NCBI GenBank assembly: GCA_015520065.1
Contig: WAQV01000101.1
Location: forward strand, 1 to 14,039
DNA from: Candidatus Pacearchaeota archaeon
GTDB lineage: Archaea > Nanobdellota > Nanobdellia > Pacearchaeales > GW2011-AR1
Direction of reading: 5' to 3'
Length of the DNA: 14,039 nucleotides
Both the position numbers and the translations under genes were made by a program. The notes beneath the pieces are model-generated. The model ran no database searches. It saw only the letters and a list, made by a program, of their open reading frames with translations, and was not told where the DNA came from. Of the stretch, positions 1 through 6,777 are shown piece after piece. Numbering within the stretch: position 1 is the stretch's first letter; every line of letters starts with the position of its first letter.

Positions 1-2
1 AT

Positions 3-1514
3 ATAGTAATAACCATTAATATAACAACTGCTCCTTTCTTGTCAGTAATAAGCCCTGAAAATGAAACCTATCTAAAAAACGAGATTGTTTTGAATTTTTC
101 CACTAATGGAGATTCTGCATGGTATTCTCTTGATGGAAACGCAAATGTTAGTGTTAGCTCTTTTACAATACTAAATGTATCTGAAGGAAGCCATACGTTG
201 TATGTTTATGCAAACAATAGTCAAGGAGTTACATCAAAAAAAGTAGAGTTTTCTGTCAACTTAAGCAGAGTTAATATCTTGTATAATGAATATAATGATT
301 CAAAGATAAAAGGGAACTCTACTGATTTTCGGGAGTTTTCCTACGAAGATTTGCAGCAACTTAAAGGAATTATTCTCGAGAATACTTTGTTTGGAAAGAT
401 AAGCTTTCTTGAGGTAATAAACCTTACTGCTGATGCCACTCCTGAAGACAATATAATTGATATTGACTCATATGTAAATATCTCTTTTAACAGAATTGAG
501 ATTAACGCGACAGGGCTTCCAAACTTCAACAAATCTGCAACCCTTTTTCTGTATAACTTAACTTTTTCAAACCCGAGGATACTAAGAGATGGCAGCCCGT
601 GCAATGAAACAATATGCGTTTTTGAGTCGTATTCAGACGGAACTCTTAGATTCAATGTTACAGGATTTAGTGTTTATAGTGCAGAGGAAACTCCTTTGGA
701 AGTTTCACAGCCAACTCCATCTGGTAGTGGAGGCGGAGGAGGCAAAAAAAGAATTAGAAGCTTTACAGTCTTTCCCGAAGATATTAAAGTTTCCTTAAAG
801 CAAGGAGAAACAAAAAGAGAGTTTCTTGAAATTGAAAACACTGGCAATGAGGAACTTTTAATGAAGATAAGTGTTTCAGATATTGAAAATCTTGTAAAAA
901 TAAGCAAAAGCAGCTTTACTTTAGGCCAAAATTCCAAAGAAAAAATCACTCTTGATTTTATAGCTCCTGAAAACTCAAGGCCGGATATTTATTTAGGCAG
1001 AGTGCTTATTAAGCCTGTACTCTATGAAAGCCTTGAAAAAGAAGTGCTTATTGCAGTAAATATTCTTCCAAAGATTGTAAGGTTTAGCATAAGTTTGAGT
1101 CTGGAAGAGAGAGTTGTTAGACCAGGAGACAACCTTATTGCAGACATTAGTGTTTATAACTTGGAGGAGGCAGTAAGTAATGCAACACTAAGTTACTTTA
1201 TTAAAGACTTTGACAACAGAACTATTCTGTTTCAGAAAGAGCAAATAGTATTTGGGAAAACAAAAGTCCTTACAAAAAAATTCAGGCTTCCTGAAAACAC
1301 CAGCAAGGGAAAATATGTTTTTTATGTGAGAATTAATTATGACAGTCAGAGCGTTGGAACTGCTGAGGTATTTTATGTAGAGGAAAAAGGGCTGTTTGAA
1401 ACCTATTCTGTTTACATATTACTGGCTATTGCTTTGATAATGCTGCTGATTGTAATAATTGTATTGTTAATGGAATATGAGCTTCACCATAAAAGAAGGA
1501 AAAAACGCAGATGA
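3..1514 (+). CDS. C-terminal part of a membrane-anchored, Ig-like-domain surface protein (5' truncated by window edge)
   Basis: The frame is open to the first base of the window, so the gene begins upstream. The TTG at 39 is not a credible start. What is seen: a first beta-rich segment of the SPENETYL...YSLDG type, common in archaeal extracellular repeat domains; many N-x-S/T sequons; a flexible SGSGGGGGKK linker near nt 715-750; a second and a third beta-sandwich-like segment (about nt 760-1070 and 1080-1375) with the IENTGNEEL pattern of CARDB/Ig-like domains; and one hydrophobic helix (about nt 1410-1470) followed by a basic tail (KRRKKRR). The tail indicates the C-terminus is cytoplasmic and the rest is outside. 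Role is inferred: cell-surface, adhesion or envelope protein. No enzymatic motif is visible in this part. The stop lies 18 nt from the convergent gene at 1533. Confidence 0.8.
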   Translation: MVITINITTAPFLSVISPENETYLKNEIVLNFSTNGDSAWYSLDGNANVSVSSFTILNVSEGSHTLYVYANNSQGVTSKKVEFSVNLSRVNILYNEYNDSKIKGNSTDFREFSYEDLQQLKGIILENTLFGKISFLEVINLTADATPEDNIIDIDSYVNISFNRIEINATGLPNFNKSATLFLYNLTFSNPRILRDGSPCNETICVFESYSDGTLRFNVTGFSVYSAEETPLEVSQPTPSGSGGGGGKKRIRSFTVFPEDIKVSLKQGETKREFLEIENTGNEELLMKISVSDIENLVKISKSSFTLGQNSKEKITLDFIAPENSRPDIYLGRVLIKPVLYESLEKEVLIAVNILPKIVRFSISLSLEERVVRPGDNLIADISVYNLEEAVSNATLSYFIKDFDNRTILFQKEQIVFGKTKVLTKKFRLPENTSKGKYVFYVRINYDSQSVGTAEVFYVEEKGLFETYSVYILLAIALIMLLIVIIVLLMEYELHHKRRKKRR

Positions 1515-1532
1515 TATAACCTCTTTTCATTA

Positions 1533-1865
1533 TTATTCATTTGGGTTATACTTTCTTAAAAGTTCCTCTATTGCTTTATCTCTTTTAGCACGCAAGTGCT
1601 CACGTGCACGTTTTTTTATAGCGTTTCTTTCTTCTAAAGATAGAAAACTTAATCTGACAACCTCAACTGGTTCAAACTCAAAACCTAAACTTTCAAGAAA
1701 AGCTTTATCTTCAAGAGATGTTGCAAATATGTTCTTATAATAAGAGGCATGAGGTATTTTGTTTCTGAATAAAGCACGACCAAAATCACTCATCTGTTCT
1801 TCGTTTTTAAGTCTAAAATACACCTCTTCTCTTAAAAGAAGTGGTTTGTTGTATGGTTTCTCCAT
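1533..1865 (-). CDS. Hypothetical protein, 110 aa
   Basis: I do not recognise this protein. It is 110 residues long, with a mixed N-terminal half (LLLREEVYFRLKNEE; then DFGRALFRNK) and a strongly basic, probably helical C-terminus (about residues 75-107, SLEERNAIKKRAREHLRAKR) that might bind nucleic acid; that is inference from charge only. It is probably leaderless: the AT palindrome TTATTAATAA at 1884-1893 is centred 23-24 nt upstream of the ATG. It follows the yjbQ-like gene in the same direction after a 76-nt gap that holds an inverted repeat (1875-1932), and converges with the surface-protein gene. Codon use looks like that of its neighbours. Confidence 0.7.
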   Translation of the reverse strand: MEKPYNKPLLLREEVYFRLKNEEQMSDFGRALFRNKIPHASYYKNIFATSLEDKAFLESLGFEFEPVEVVRLSFLSLEERNAIKKRAREHLRAKRDKAIEELLRKYNPNE

Positions 1866-1871
1866 AAAATT

Positions 1872-1935
1872 ATTATAGAGATTTTATTAATAAATTTTTC
1901 TTATTGTTATAAATAATAAAATAAATCTCTATGAT
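1872..1935. repeat. Inverted repeat ATAGAGATTT ... AAATCTCTAT around a promoter
   Basis: The arms at 1875-1884 and 1923-1932 are perfectly complementary over 10 bp. They extend to 13 bp (1872-1884 with 1923-1935) with one G-T wobble. The 38-nt spacer is almost pure A/T and holds TATA-like sequences for the minus-strand gene starting at 1865. It could be an operator flanking that promoter, or an RNA hairpin at the 3' end of the yjbQ transcript. The sequence does not decide between them. Confidence 0.55.
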
Positions 1936-1941
1936 TTATAT

Positions 1942-2361
1942 TCATTCTCCTATAACCTTAACTAAAACTCGCTTTTTTCTCTGGCCGTCAAACTCTCCGT
2001 AAAAAATCTGCTCCCATGGACCTAAATCAAGCTTGCCATCAGTTATAGCAATAACTGTCTCACGTCCCATAATAGTTCTCCATAAATGGCTGAATGCATT
2101 GTCTTCTCCTGTAAGATTGTGTTTATATCTTGAGTCAGTGTAAGGTGGTGCAAGCTTCTCAAGCCATTTTTTAAAGTCCTCTAGCAGGCCTTCTTCAGCA
2201 TCATTGACAAAAACGCTTGCTGTGATATGCATTGCATTTATCAGGACAATTCCTTCTTGTATGCCTGACTCTCTTACAATTCTTTCAATTTCTGGGGTGA
2301 TATTTATGAAGTCGATTCTGTTTTCTGTGTTGAAGTAGAGGTATTTTGTGCAGGATTTCAT
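1942..2361 (-). CDS. yjbQ: YjbQ/UPF0047 family protein (putative secondary thiamine-phosphate synthase)
   Basis: The length (139 aa) and motif order match the UPF0047/YjbQ family: INAMHITASVFVND near residues 41-54 (H45), then YKHNLTGEDNAFSH at 79-92 (H81 and H92 are likely metal ligands), then G-R-E-T-V, LDLGPWEQIFYGEFDG (111-126) and a final QRKKRVLVKVIGE strand. Bacterial members complement thiamine-phosphate synthase mutants weakly, so the true substrate is unknown; the name should be read as a family label. The ATG overlaps the stop of the upstream hydrolase gene by 4 nt (2358-2361), so the two are translationally coupled and probably transcribed from the tRNA-Cys promoter. Confidence 0.9.
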   Translation of the reverse strand: MKSCTKYLYFNTENRIDFINITPEIERIVRESGIQEGIVLINAMHITASVFVNDAEEGLLEDFKKWLEKLAPPYTDSRYKHNLTGEDNAFSHLWRTIMGRETVIAITDGKLDLGPWEQIFYGEFDGQRKKRVLVKVIGE

Positions 2362-2921
2362 TTTAAAAAATCCAAGATTTCTGGAAGTTTTTCAATTCCA
2401 TATTTCTCTGTAAAATGACCTTTATTTTTTAAGATTACTATTTTTGCATTTAATTTTTCTTTAAATTTTTCTGCCTCGTCGAGGTGAACATAAGGGTCGT
2501 TATTAGAAAAAATACATACAAAATCAGTGCAGTGGTCAAGAATTCTATCAAAATCTATCTTAGTATTTATCCAAGGGTGAGCAATTTCAAGTTCATCAGG
2601 CTCAAGATTTATTAAATCAATCCAAGGAGCAATAAAAATGCATTTTCCGACCTTCTTGTGTTTATGAAGTTTTTCCAAAAAACGCATTATTGTCTGGCAC
2701 CCTATGCTATGGCCTATAAAAATGCTATCTTCGTCAATTTCCTCAGAAGATATCTCCTTTTTAAGGTATTCTACCCACTCCTCGATTTTAGGAGCATCAG
2801 TGTGAGGCATGTCAAGAATTTTTACAGAATATCCTTTCTTTTGCAACTCTTCTTTAATCCACTCAAGTAAAGGCTCTTTAGAAGAACCTCCCCAGCCATG
2901 GATTATGTATGCTCTTTTCAT
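2358..2921 (-). CDS. RBBP9/YdeN-type alpha/beta serine hydrolase
   Basis: A 187-residue small alpha/beta hydrolase. The N-terminal strand carries the oxyanion motif IIHGWGGS (residues 6-13). The nucleophile elbow is GHSIG with S72. The acid is D142 in SNNDPYVH and the histidine is H169 in NKGHF, giving a complete Ser-Asp-His triad. Size and the HGWGGS/NDPYV motifs fit the RBBP9/YdeN (DUF1749-like serine hydrolase) group. The substrate is unknown; an esterase-like activity is plausible. Its ATG is 17 nt downstream of the tRNA-Cys 3' end with no TATA element in between, so the mRNA is probably released from a tRNA-headed transcript. It overlaps yjbQ by 4 nt. Confidence 0.87.
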   Translation of the reverse strand: MKRAYIIHGWGGSSKEPLLEWIKEELQKKGYSVKILDMPHTDAPKIEEWVEYLKKEISSEEIDEDSIFIGHSIGCQTIMRFLEKLHKHKKVGKCIFIAPWIDLINLEPDELEIAHPWINTKIDFDRILDHCTDFVCIFSNNDPYVHLDEAEKFKEKLNAKIVILKNKGHFTEKYGIEKLPEILDFLK

Positions 2922-2938
2922 TTTGGGGCTAAATCAAA

Positions 2939-3010
2939 AGCGGAGGCCGGGAATCGAACCCGGGAAAACAGAGTCTGCAGCTCTGCGCAGTACCACTGTG
3001 CCACCTCCGC
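2939..3010 (-). tRNA. tRNA-Cys(GCA)
   Basis: The minus strand folds as a cloverleaf: a 7-bp acceptor (GCGGAGG/CCTCCGC), a short D stem (GCA/TGC plus a C-C mismatch), anticodon stem CAGAG/CTCTG with loop CTGCAGA giving anticodon GCA, a 5-nt variable loop, and T arm CCGGG-TTCGATT-CCCGG. The discriminator base is T73 (2939), as expected for tRNA-Cys. There is no encoded CCA and no intron. A TATA element overlapping the upstream gene's stop codon lies at the right distance to drive it. Confidence 0.96.
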
Positions 3011-3039
3011 ATCAGCAATACCACAATACCAGAAATCTT

Positions 3040-3049
3040 TATATTTAAA
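3040..3049 (-). promoter_or_regulatory. TATA box for tRNA-Cys, overlapping the DUF362 gene stop codon
   Basis: On the minus strand the sequence reads TTTAAATATA, preceded by the purine-rich AAGGAAGG as a possible BRE. Its centre is about 34 nt upstream of the mature tRNA 5' end (3010), which predicts a start a few nt before the tRNA. The stop codon TAA of the DUF362 gene (3045-3047) is part of the element. Confidence 0.6.
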
Positions 3050-4151
3050 CCTTCCTTATTTTTCTTAAAACCCATTTAATGAATTTTTTAATAAGAGGGT
3101 CCTCGAGATATACTGCTTTGTTAGGGCAAACCTCGATACAGCAAAGGCACTTTATGCATTTTCTGTGATTGCATCTTGGGAATGGATGATAAGTTATTGC
3201 ACCAACAGGGCATTTTTTTCCACACAGACCGCACTTTGTGCATTTGTCATAATCAAACATTATTTTTGATTTTGGAAGCATCCAGTAAATCTCTCTAAAA
3301 AAAGGAGAGATGTATGAAAAAGGCTTTTCGAAATTAAGTCTGATATCTTTCGCGTTTCCTGTTGGAATTATATCTTCTTTTTTAATCTCTGAGAACTTGT
3401 TTGTGTATATGCTGTATGGATTAAAACCCATAATCTCAGATGCTATGATGTCTGCTGCAGCAGCATCTCTGCTTGCTATGATGATTTTACTTTTTATTGG
3501 TTTTCCAGAAGCCCCAGGCCCTCTTCCTTCAAGACCTACAATGCCGTCAATAATGTTTAATCCTGGACTTATTTTCTTGTAAAGATTGAAAAAGAGTTTT
3601 GACATCTTTTTTTCTGACTGGAAGACTTTATGGAAGTTTTCTTTCATTCTTCCAGGAACGCAACCATAGAGGTTTTTAATGCAAAGCGTTACTTGAGTTA
3701 ACTCATGAGTTTTCAGTTTTGAGACATTTATTATTAAGTCAACCTCAAACAGGATTCTTGGAAGAGGAATTTTTAACTTATTGTCTATGCTTATGAATCT
3801 CTTAGGCTGGGATTCAAAGTTGATTATTTTCCCGTATTTTTTCAGTTTTTCAATCCCCGAAACCTTAAAAGCAAGGTCAGTCCTGTATGACGAGCTTTCA
3901 CCTATATAAATCTCAGTAACTCCGTTTTCAAAAAGTATTTTGCATAACTCTTCCAAAACAACAGGATGGGTTGTTACTGCATCTTCTGGCTTGTGAGGCG
4001 CGAGAATGTTCGGCTTTATTAGAACTCTCATGCCTGGTTTAAAGCTAAAACTCAGATTCTTTAAAGTTCTTAAAAGAGCCTTTCTTACTTTCTCAGGATT
4101 ATAGGAACTGCACTTTTCTACACTTACAACAAATTTTCTCTCTTTTTTCAT
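3045..4151 (-). CDS. DUF362 domain protein with C-terminal 2x[4Fe-4S] ferredoxin domain
   Basis: A 368-residue protein. Residues 1-290 match the DUF362 family: VLIKPNIL (43-50), the TTHP motif (60-63), IYIGESSSYR (81-90), NVSKLKTHELTQVTLCIKNLYG (142-163) and the central IIDGIVGLEGRGPG (200-213). Residues 300-345 form a ferredoxin module with two CxxCxxCxxxCP motifs (C304/C307/C310/C314 and C332/C335/C338/C342) and one extra Cys (C327). The protein is probably a cytoplasmic iron-sulfur electron-transfer protein; no substrate is known for archaeal members. The start codon lies 6 nt after the 3' end of tRNA-Arg, with no room for a separate promoter, so expression should depend on cleavage of the tRNA precursor. 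The N-terminus looks complete for the family. Confidence 0.9.
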   Translation of the reverse strand: MKKERKFVVSVEKCSSYNPEKVRKALLRTLKNLSFSFKPGMRVLIKPNILAPHKPEDAVTTHPVVLEELCKILFENGVTEIYIGESSSYRTDLAFKVSGIEKLKKYGKIINFESQPKRFISIDNKLKIPLPRILFEVDLIINVSKLKTHELTQVTLCIKNLYGCVPGRMKENFHKVFQSEKKMSKLFFNLYKKISPGLNIIDGIVGLEGRGPGASGKPIKSKIIIASRDAAAADIIASEIMGFNPYSIYTNKFSEIKKEDIIPTGNAKDIRLNFEKPFSYISPFFREIYWMLPKSKIMFDYDKCTKCGLCGKKCPVGAITYHPFPRCNHRKCIKCLCCIEVCPNKAVYLEDPLIKKFIKWVLRKIRKV

Positions 4152-4157
4152 CGTGAA

Positions 4158-4232
4158 TGCCCCCGGCAGGATTTGAACCTGCGACCTACTGCTTAGAAGG
4201 CAGTCGCTCTATCCAGGCTGAGCTACAGGGGC
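4158..4232 (-). tRNA. tRNA-Arg(TCT)
   Basis: Minus-strand cloverleaf: acceptor GCCCCTG/CGGGGGC with one T-G pair, D arm GCTC...GAGC, anticodon stem ACTGC/GCAGT with loop CTTCTAA giving anticodon TCT (reads AGA/AGG), a 5-nt variable loop, T arm GCAGG-TTCAAAT-CCTGC, and discriminator A (4158). CCA is not encoded and no intron is seen. It is the first gene of a minus-strand unit whose next gene starts 6 nt further on. Confidence 0.96.
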
Positions 4233-4281
4233 TTGCTTTACGATTTTCTGTTCAACAGATGATATTATAGCGGAATTTTAT

Positions 4282-4300
4282 CTTTAAAAGGTTTCTATTC
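4282..4300 (-). promoter_or_regulatory. Probable promoter of tRNA-Arg / DUF362 unit
   Basis: The minus strand reads GAATAGAAA followed by CCTTTTAAAG, a BRE-plus-TATA arrangement. Predicted start is near 4260, leaving a leader of about 28 nt before the tRNA. A second TATA-like stretch (GATAAAATTCC at 4272-4282) is possible. Confidence 0.45.
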
Positions 4301-4327
4301 CTGCTGTTAAGCTTTGTTTATAATAAA

Positions 4328-4344
4328 ACCGAAAAGTTTATAAA
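4328..4344 (+). promoter_or_regulatory. BRE/TATA promoter placed just upstream of the longest-ORF ATG
   Basis: ACCGAAAAG followed by TTTATAAA is a textbook archaeal BRE-TATA pair, almost the same as the element before the structured RNA at 11684-11698. It predicts transcription starting near 4366, which is downstream of the ATG at 4346. A second TATA (CTATATAAG, 4374-4382) predicts a start near 4405. Both support translation from 4406. Confidence 0.65.
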
Positions 4345-4405
4345 TATGACCACCTATACTTTAGTCATAAATGACTATATAAGATATGTTCATAATTCAG
4401 GTAAA

Positions 4406-4966
4406 ATGAGAAACAAAGAGATAACAAATTTTGTTAGAAGAACAGAAAGAAAGTTTGAGAACTATTTCATAGCATATGGTGTAAGAAAACAGAAAGATAG
4501 TTATTATATTAGCGTGATTATTGATGATAGAGATGTGTTTAAAATGAGTAAGGAAGAACTTCGTAAGAAAATTAACAGCATTTTGAACTCATTTATAAAG
4601 TCATCTAAAGAGAAAATAGTCCCAAAGACCATATTTGTTTCTGAACTGATTGAAGAAAATATATGGAAGGTTTTAGGTGATTATGCAGGAATATATGATG
4701 TAAAAGCTTTTAGCTCTTTTAGCAATATCCGATTTCATCCGCACTTTTTTAAAGTTTTTAAGAAACTCCCGCAGAAATTCAAGCTTTCAGACTTTGCAAG
4801 AGAACTTTCAAAGTTGTCTGATAAAACATACCACAGAAACACTTATCAAAATTGGTTAAAGTTATTAAAGAATGCTGGTTTCATCAGGCTAAAAAACAGA
4901 ACTTATTATAAGGTAGGGTCTCCTTACAAAGATAAGCTTTTTGAGATGTTTAAAAAAGATATTTAA
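4406..4966 (+). CDS. Hypothetical protein with possible C-terminal winged helix
   Basis: I do not recognise this family. The frame is open from an ATG at 4346 (206 aa), but a strong TATA box ends 1 nt before that ATG, so that ATG should not be in the transcript. I prefer the ATG at 4406 (186 aa), which has AGGT 4 nt upstream and a second TATA about 27 nt upstream. The N-terminal half has alternating strands and helices (YFIAYGVRKQKDSYYISVIID, then a Lys/Glu-rich helix). The last 60 residues (KLSDFARELSKLSDKTYHRN..WLKLLKNAGFIRLKNRTYYKVG) have the helix-turn-helix-wing pattern of a wHTH DNA-binding domain. A transcription factor or DNA-associated protein is possible. Its stop is 4 nt from the convergent RNase Z stop. 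Confidence 0.72.
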   Translation: MRNKEITNFVRRTERKFENYFIAYGVRKQKDSYYISVIIDDRDVFKMSKEELRKKINSILNSFIKSSKEKIVPKTIFVSELIEENIWKVLGDYAGIYDVKAFSSFSNIRFHPHFFKVFKKLPQKFKLSDFARELSKLSDKTYHRNTYQNWLKLLKNAGFIRLKNRTYYKVGSPYKDKLFEMFKKDI

Positions 4967-4970
4967 TCCA

Positions 4971-5873
4971 TTAAACCTCTACAAAATCAAAATCTTTTGC
5001 TAGCAGCACATTCTTAAATTTTTTCTTTGCTTCCTCTAAGATGAGTTTTGAGTTCTCCTCATATCTCTGGCTTATATGAGTTAAAATAAGTTTCTTGACT
5101 TTTGCCTTTTTTGCTATCTCTGCTGCCTGAATTGCAGTTAGATGCTTAAATTCCTTTGCCTTGTCCTGAAGCTCGGAACTGAAGGTTGATTCAGAGATTA
5201 AAACATCAGCATCTTTAACAAAAGAAACTATTTCTGGGAAGAAAGCAGTGTCAAGAACAAAAGAGATTTTTTTCCCTTTTTCAAGAAAAGTAAGTTTTTT
5301 TGCAGAGTATTTTTTTCCGTTATAAGTGATGTCTTTACCTTCTTTTAACTCCTTAATCCACGGGCCTGTTGGAAGTTTTAACTCTGCAAGCTTTTTCTTG
5401 TCAATTCTTAATCTGTCCTTTAATACAAAAGAGTAAGCATTGCAGGAGGTTGTATGAGAAACCTTGGTTGCTTCAATATAGAACTCCTTATTTTCAAAAA
5501 ACCTGCCTGACACTTCTGAAACTTTTATCTCGTATTCACGGGAAAACTGAAAGGTGTTTAGAAGATTGTTTATAAACTTTTTAATTCCTTTAGGACCATA
5601 GATAAAAAGAGTCTTGTTATAGCCGCTTAAAGCAAGTGTTTGAAATAATCCTGGAATCCCTAACACATGATCTCCGTGCGTGTGAGTTAGAAGTATTCTT
5701 GTTATTTTGCAAGGGTTAAGCTTTGCAATTCTGAATTGCCTCTGGGTTCCTTCTCCGCAATCTATGAGAATATTTTCATCCATATATGTAAGCAGTATGG
5801 ATGTATGGTTTCTTTTTGCTGTAGGGACTTGACTTGCTGTTCCTAAAAATACAATTTTTATTTTTTCCGCCAT
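4971..5873 (-). CDS. rnz: Ribonuclease Z (tRNA 3' endonuclease)
   Basis: A 300-residue metallo-beta-lactamase-fold enzyme of the RNase Z short form. Visible motifs: FLGTASQVPTAKRN at the N-terminus, the zinc signature HTHGDH (64-69), SHT (H140), LDTA (D208), a late His in KHLTAIQAAEIA (H244), and THISQRY (H266). An exosite-like insertion lies around residues 90-125. It cleaves tRNA precursors 3' of the discriminator base, so CCA can be added; both tRNAs in this window lack encoded CCA and need this step. The length is usual for archaea. Start ATG at 5873 lies 24 nt after the upstream small gene; a weak TATA-like AATAAAAACC overlaps that gene's end. Confidence 0.95.
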   Translation of the reverse strand: MAEKIKIVFLGTASQVPTAKRNHTSILLTYMDENILIDCGEGTQRQFRIAKLNPCKITRILLTHTHGDHVLGIPGLFQTLALSGYNKTLFIYGPKGIKKFINNLLNTFQFSREYEIKVSEVSGRFFENKEFYIEATKVSHTTSCNAYSFVLKDRLRIDKKKLAELKLPTGPWIKELKEGKDITYNGKKYSAKKLTFLEKGKKISFVLDTAFFPEIVSFVKDADVLISESTFSSELQDKAKEFKHLTAIQAAEIAKKAKVKKLILTHISQRYEENSKLILEEAKKKFKNVLLAKDFDFVEV

Positions 5874-5897
5874 GCTTTAAAGAAAGAAAGAAGGTTT

Positions 5898-6098
5898 TTA
5901 TTTGTTTTTGACTTCAATTTTTCTCTCTTGTTTAAGCTGAGAATTTATAATGATATTTTGCTGCCTGCTCCATTCCTCGTCAGGATGTTCTTTTATGAAC
6001 TTAACCCAGTAGGATATAAATTTCAACCTCTCTTTAAAATTCTTCTCTTTCTCTTTTTCAAGCTCTTTGAGGTCAATTTTCATATCTTTTGCTCTCAT
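5898..6098 (-). CDS. Small charged protein paired with a nucleotidyltransferase
   Basis: A 66-residue protein rich in Lys and Glu. An N-terminal charged helix (about residues 8-26) is followed by a WVKFIKEHPDEEWSRQQNIIINSQL segment with two tryptophans and several Gln/Asn. I do not recognise a named domain. It overlaps the upstream nucleotidyltransferase-like gene by 4 nt (6095-6098), so its translation is coupled to it. The size and arrangement are like a partner in a two-gene toxin-antitoxin-type module, but this is inference; a stable complex subunit is equally possible. Confidence 0.75.
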   Translation of the reverse strand: MRAKDMKIDLKELEKEKEKNFKERLKFISYWVKFIKEHPDEEWSRQQNIIINSQLKQERKIEVKNK

Positions 6099-6676
6099 TT
6101 TATTGCATTAAATCTGTTTTCAACATTCAGTTTCTTTATAAGAGAAGAAAGTTCTTCTTTATTAATCTTATCTTTGAACAGCTCATAGAGATGCTTGGCA
6201 TCTTCTAAATCTTTTTCACTTCCGAGAAAAAGTTTGTATGCTATCTGCATTTCTATTGGAGATATAAAAAGTTCTTTTTTGTTAATGACTGCCTTAATTT
6301 TATTTTCATACGAGTAGCTATCAATATCATTTTTTATAATCTTAAACTCAATATTTGGGATTGGCTTTCCTTTTTTTGCAAATCTTATTGCATGTTCTTC
6401 AAGAAGCCTAAACGCATTTGCAATCTTTTCTGTATTAAGGCATTCAAATCCGTTATCAATTATCTTTTTCCAAACTGATTCAAATTCTTTAATATTCATT
6501 TTAGGAATTAGCAAATCAATATCCTCTGTTGCTCTTGACCTGCCAAAAAGAATTGAAACATATCCAGAAACAACTACATATCTTTCTAATAAAGAGGTAA
6601 AATCAATAACAAACCTGTCTAATTCATTTAATTCTCTATTTAAGAAAATAGTTTTATCTTTTGTGGAGTATTCCAT
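6095..6676 (-). CDS. Nucleotidyltransferase-fold protein (MNT/AbiEii-like)
   Basis: 193 residues. The N-terminal third holds the nucleotidyltransferase signature in the form VVVSGYVSILFGRSRATEDIDLLI (34-57). The usual GG is replaced by SG (S37-G38); G45-R46-S47, and the acidic pair D52 and D54 are intact, with E51 next to them. A third acidic residue may be in NIEFKII (around 110). The rest is helical, with LFLGSEKDLEDAKHLYELF (149-167), typical of NTase proteins of this kind. The target is unknown; family members modify RNA or protein with NMP, some as toxins. Probable leaderless start: TATA at 6696-6705 is 25 nt upstream of the ATG. The next gene overlaps its end by 4 nt. Confidence 0.8.
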   Translation of the reverse strand: MEYSTKDKTIFLNRELNELDRFVIDFTSLLERYVVVSGYVSILFGRSRATEDIDLLIPKMNIKEFESVWKKIIDNGFECLNTEKIANAFRLLEEHAIRFAKKGKPIPNIEFKIIKNDIDSYSYENKIKAVINKKELFISPIEMQIAYKLFLGSEKDLEDAKHLYELFKDKINKEELSSLIKKLNVENRFNAIK

Positions 6677-6695
6677 TGTAATTAAACAAATGCGG

Positions 6696-6705
6696 ATTAT
6701 AAAAA
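6696..6705 (-). promoter_or_regulatory. TATA box of the nucleotidyltransferase pair
   Basis: The minus strand reads TTTTTATAAT, centred about 25 nt upstream of the ATG at 6676, as expected for a leaderless archaeal mRNA. Confidence 0.55.
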
Positions 6706-6721
6706 TTTTGTTAAAGCTCCA

Positions 6722-6756
6722 GCTAGGATTTATTTGGCAAGAAAACTTTGCCTAGC
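6722..6756. repeat. Inverted repeat GCTAGG ... CCTAGC with nested GGCAA/TTGCC
   Basis: GCTAGG (6722-6727) and CCTAGC (6751-6756) are complementary. Inside them GGCAA (6736-6740) and TTGCC (6748-6752) form an alternative hairpin with a 7-nt loop. The element lies 22 nt downstream of the lsm stop codon on the minus strand. It may be a 3' end structure of lsm or part of the control region of the following gene. Confidence 0.45.
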
Positions 6757-6777
6757 GAAAATTAACAGGCCAAACGC

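Noticed and set aside
39..41. TTG as start of the first gene
   Set aside because: The frame continues upstream without a stop to the window edge (ITINITTAPF-like residues), so the gene is simply truncated.
589..949. Overlapping frames on both strands (589-798 +, 674-949 -)
   Set aside because: They lie inside the surface-protein gene, have no promoter and encode no recognisable motif.
2809..3048. Plus-strand frame running through tRNA-Cys
   Set aside because: It reads through a convincing tRNA and the start of the hydrolase gene; a shadow.
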